Part shown: positions 62,402 to 64,000 of the stretch, in pieces
How positions within the stretch are numbered: the stretch's first letter is position 1
Layout of the letters: each line of letters starts with the position of its first letter
Assembly: GCA_039819665.1 (NCBI GenBank)
Contig: JBCBRM010000025.1
Span: 55,820-119,819 of the forward strand
Length of the DNA: 64,000 nt
Direction of reading: 5' to 3'
DNA from: JAWPMV01 sp039819665
Lineage (GTDB): Bacteria; Bacteroidota; Bacteroidia; J057
Made by a program: the position numbers and the translations under genes
The notes under the pieces: model-generated
Told to the model about the DNA's origin: nothing
The model's database searches: none
The model's input: the letters and a program-made list of their open reading frames with translations, nothing else

Positions 62402-63637
62402 TTAAGACCAAGCCCCAAACATTTCATCCTCTTTCACAGAATCTACAATCTTCACATAGCGCATCAGCGTCTTGAAATCCTTATGTCCCGTAATCTGCAT
62501 GAGTACTTCAGGACGCATCCCTTTCTCTAAGGATAAGGTAATAAAAGTTCGTCTGGCCGTATGCGTAGTTACCAGCTGATACTTCGGAAATCGCTCTTCC
62601 TTTTTCTTTGCACCTTTATGAGTAGTAATTAAGACCAGATCATTTAGGCCTGCCAGTTCAGCGACTTCTTTGATGTAATCATTCATTTTCTGAATAGAGA
62701 TCACCGGAAGTGCATTTAAATACTGGCCTTCATACCTATCCAGAATTTCTTTAGCCTGGGGTAAGAGAGGTATGAAGAGTTGGTCTCGGGTCTTCTGGGT
62801 TCGAAGCTGGATTCCCTTTGGGGTAATATGCTCTGCAGTTAGCTGTGAAATATCAGAAAAACGAAGACCTGTATAGCAACCAAACAAGAACACATCCCTA
62901 CAGTGAGTCAAACGCTCTGAATGAGACAAGTCTAAATCTCTAAGGGTGTAAAGTTCCTCTTCAGATAAGTAAACAATATCTGTAGCTTCTCGAAAGACTT
63001 TAAACTTGTGGAAGGCTGGATTTACTGGGATACCCTGGTCTACGGCATAGTTCAAAAACACCTTGAGGGTTTTGATATAGCGCCCAACCGTATTGGAGCT
63101 CATGTTCTCCTTTTCGAAGAGGTAGTTACAAAAGGAATCGTAGAAAGATCGATTCATATCCTCGAAGCTGATTTTCTTTCTACGATGCTTTTCAAAGGCT
63201 TTGAGATGATTTACTCCAGATCGGTAACCTTTGAGTGTACCATGAGCTTTTGTATGCTTACTAGCTTCTATGAAGCTATCGATAAGTTCAAAGAAGCTTG
63301 GGAGGGGTTTCTGATCTTCTTTTCGTTTTTGATCCACTCTATTCAATTGATCTTTGACATATTGGGTAGTAGGATCAATTTCTTTCCAGCGAGCTTCATC
63401 TACTATTTGTTCGACCTGGGTTTTCTTTTTCTTGATGATGGTATCCAGCTTCTCAAGCTCTGGATATCTGCGAGATTTTCGGAGTTTGCCTTCCTTCGCA
63501 TTCCAGTAGTCTGGATCTACCTTTTTGCCTGTTCCAATGAGGGCTGTTTTTCGGTTGTGGCAGTATTGGACATAGATAGGAGCTCTACCTTCATTATCCA
63601 GCTTATCTTTGCGTATGATGAATTTTGTCGTTGCCAT
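62402..63637 (-). CDS. int: Tyrosine recombinase/integrase of the island
   Basis: A 411-residue site-specific recombinase from the ATG at 63637 (MATTKFIIRKDKLD); the longer frame adds 11 unlikely residues. It has an arm-binding N-terminal domain, a SAM-like core-binding domain (SFFELIDSFIEASKHTKAHG) and the catalytic domain. The catalytic set is present: R in GCYTGLRFSDI, HTARR (H-x-x-R), GHKDF and the nucleophile Y in LMRYVKI. It reads away from the right att site 250 bp upstream, the usual layout for an element integrated in a tRNA gene. It would carry out integration and, with an excision factor, excision. Confidence 0.95.
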   Translation of the reverse strand: MATTKFIIRKDKLDNEGRAPIYVQYCHNRKTALIGTGKKVDPDYWNAKEGKLRKSRRYPELEKLDTIIKKKKTQVEQIVDEARWKEIDPTTQYVKDQLNRVDQKRKEDQKPLPSFFELIDSFIEASKHTKAHGTLKGYRSGVNHLKAFEKHRRKKISFEDMNRSFYDSFCNYLFEKENMSSNTVGRYIKTLKVFLNYAVDQGIPVNPAFHKFKVFREATDIVYLSEEELYTLRDLDLSHSERLTHCRDVFLFGCYTGLRFSDISQLTAEHITPKGIQLRTQKTRDQLFIPLLPQAKEILDRYEGQYLNALPVISIQKMNDYIKEVAELAGLNDLVLITTHKGAKKKEERFPKYQLVTTHTARRTFITLSLEKGMRPEVLMQITGHKDFKTLMRYVKIVDSVKEDEMFGAWS

Positions 63638-63645
63638 AGTTCTTT

Positions 63646-63775
63646 TAGCTCTACCACTTTGCTCGACCAATGGAGCCCTGTTTTTTATGAACCTTCCCCA
63701 ATTTGACTCTACCGGTAGAGCTAGGTTCTGATCGGGGTGAGACTATTTTAGACATAGGTAGAGCTATAGGTAGAG
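63646..63775. promoter_or_regulatory. Cluster of GGTAGAGCT motifs upstream of the integrase
   Basis: TAGCTCTACC at 63646-63655, a 14-bp palindrome CTCTACCGGTAGAG at 63707-63720 and GGTAGAG at 63757-63763 and 63769-63775 fill the region between the integrase start and attR. One more copy is at 37993 near attL. Repeats on both ends of an integrated element suggest arm-type binding sites; those next to the start codon could also autoregulate int. Confidence 0.6.
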
Positions 63776-63886
63776 TAAAATTAGAAATAATTAGGTCAAA
63801 TTGAGAAAAAGAAAACTCAATAAATCGCCCTTAAAGTACTGGAAAGCAATATAGTTAAGAAAAATTTGGAAAAGTAGGTTCAGTTG

Positions 63887-63899
63887 CCTGCGGGATCAC
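63887..63899 (+). other. Right attachment site (attR core)
   Basis: CCTGCGGGATCAC is an exact copy of the tRNA-Arg 3' end at 37912-37924. AGGTTC shortly upstream (63876-63881) is also found in the tRNA, so the residual copy may be slightly longer than 13 bp in degenerate form. Confidence 0.85.
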
Positions 63900-63918
63900 T
63901 GGAATATCAAAAAATATG

Positions 63919-63950
63919 AAATGTCAGTTATTTTTAAATAGCTGACATTT
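63919..63950 (+). terminator. Terminator downstream of attR (original tRNA-Arg terminator)
   Basis: AAATGTCAG and CTGACATTT with an AT-rich inner stem form a hairpin followed by TTATTTT, about 20 bp beyond attR. Before integration this would have lain just downstream of tRNA-Arg. The last 50 bases of the window show no feature. Confidence 0.75.
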
Positions 63951-64000
63951 TTATTTTGCTTGTAGTCAGGGGGTTGGATGATTATACAATACTTGACTTA

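Larger units (their letters stand above)
37925..63899. mobile_element. tRNA-Arg-integrated genomic island carrying defence systems
   Basis: About 26 kb between two 13-bp direct repeats, with a tyrosine integrase reading leftward next to the right repeat. Contents in order: an unknown gene, a four-gene replication-like operon, a two-gene nuclease unit, a type I restriction operon with two extra genes, a curved-DNA-like gap, a three-gene leftward block, a divergent XRE repressor, and the NACHT-LRR/NTPase-TPR pair. The flank genes are richer in G and C; 54-62 kb is strikingly AT-rich, so the cargo is mosaic. I see no capsid, terminase, relaxase or type IV secretion gene. It is best read as an integrative satellite or defence island. 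Confidence 0.85.

Noticed and set aside
38078..63637. CRISPR array inside the defence island
   Set aside because: I looked for evenly spaced direct repeats with unique spacers and for cas motifs and found none; the only regular repeat is the short 11-bp T-tract series.
37925..63899. The island as a prophage or conjugative element
   Set aside because: An integrase, repressor and replication-like genes are present, but no head, tail, terminase, lysis, relaxase or type IV secretion gene is visible, so I describe it only as an integrative island or satellite.

Overview
The window is chromosomal DNA of a Bacteroidota bacterium. The evidence is a ThuA-like secreted protein with a type IX secretion tail, lipoproteins and BatB/BatC-like genes of the phylum's usual kind, AT-rich upstream regions with few strong Shine-Dalgarno sequences, and a TAnnTTTG promoter element before a tRNA. 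I cannot place it below phylum with confidence; a free-living Saprospiria or Cytophagia-like organism would fit.

Region 1-37,560 is chromosomal backbone. It starts with the 5' part of nuoN on the minus strand, then a TetR regulator, two paralogous coiled-coil membrane proteins around a small membrane protein, a ClpP-like protease, a GH133-type glycogen debranching enzyme and a serine beta-lactamase-like hydrolase. Next come several lipoprotein or periplasmic unknowns, a TerB-like repeat protein, proline dehydrogenase, a Tat-exported metallo-beta-lactamase-fold hydrolase, an enoyl-CoA hydratase and a TPR/HTH membrane regulator. A lipoprotein that joins a cholesterol-dependent-cytolysin-like domain to seven FG-GAP repeats follows. 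After it lie an RND efflux operon with its TetR repressor and palindromic operators, a VWA/TPR pair, two oligopeptide-type ABC permeases, tRNA-Ser(GCU), tRNA-Pro(UGG) and a secreted beta-helix protein. Several intergenic gaps carry imperfect palindromes built from GTGTTAG-like units. One of these is nested inside a pair of hairpins whose stems covary.

At 37,564-37,923 is tRNA-Arg(UCU), split in the anticodon loop by a 286-nt group I intron. The 3' end of the same tRNA is the attachment site of a genomic island of about 26 kb (37,925-63,899). The island is bounded by a 13-bp direct repeat and closed by a tyrosine integrase next to the right end. A GGTAGAGCT motif occurs near both ends and probably marks integrase arm sites.

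The island has a replication-like module (MerR/AlpA-type HTH protein, HTH replication-organiser-like protein, DnaC-like ATPase), a second leftward block (membrane zinc-finger protein, small protein, DnaT/DnaD-like protein) and a divergent XRE repressor. I see no phage structural gene, relaxase or conjugation gene, so it looks like a satellite or other non-self-transmissible element. Its cargo is defence: a type I restriction-modification operon (hsdM, YhcG-type nuclease, hsdS, hsdR, YgjP-type metallopeptidase), a two-gene unit with a PD-(D/E)XK-like protein, and a translationally coupled pair of large P-loop NTPases. One NTPase is a NACHT-pentapeptide-LRR protein of 1254 residues; the other is an NTPase-TPR protein of 953 residues. 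This NLR-like pair is the best candidate for an undescribed system here.
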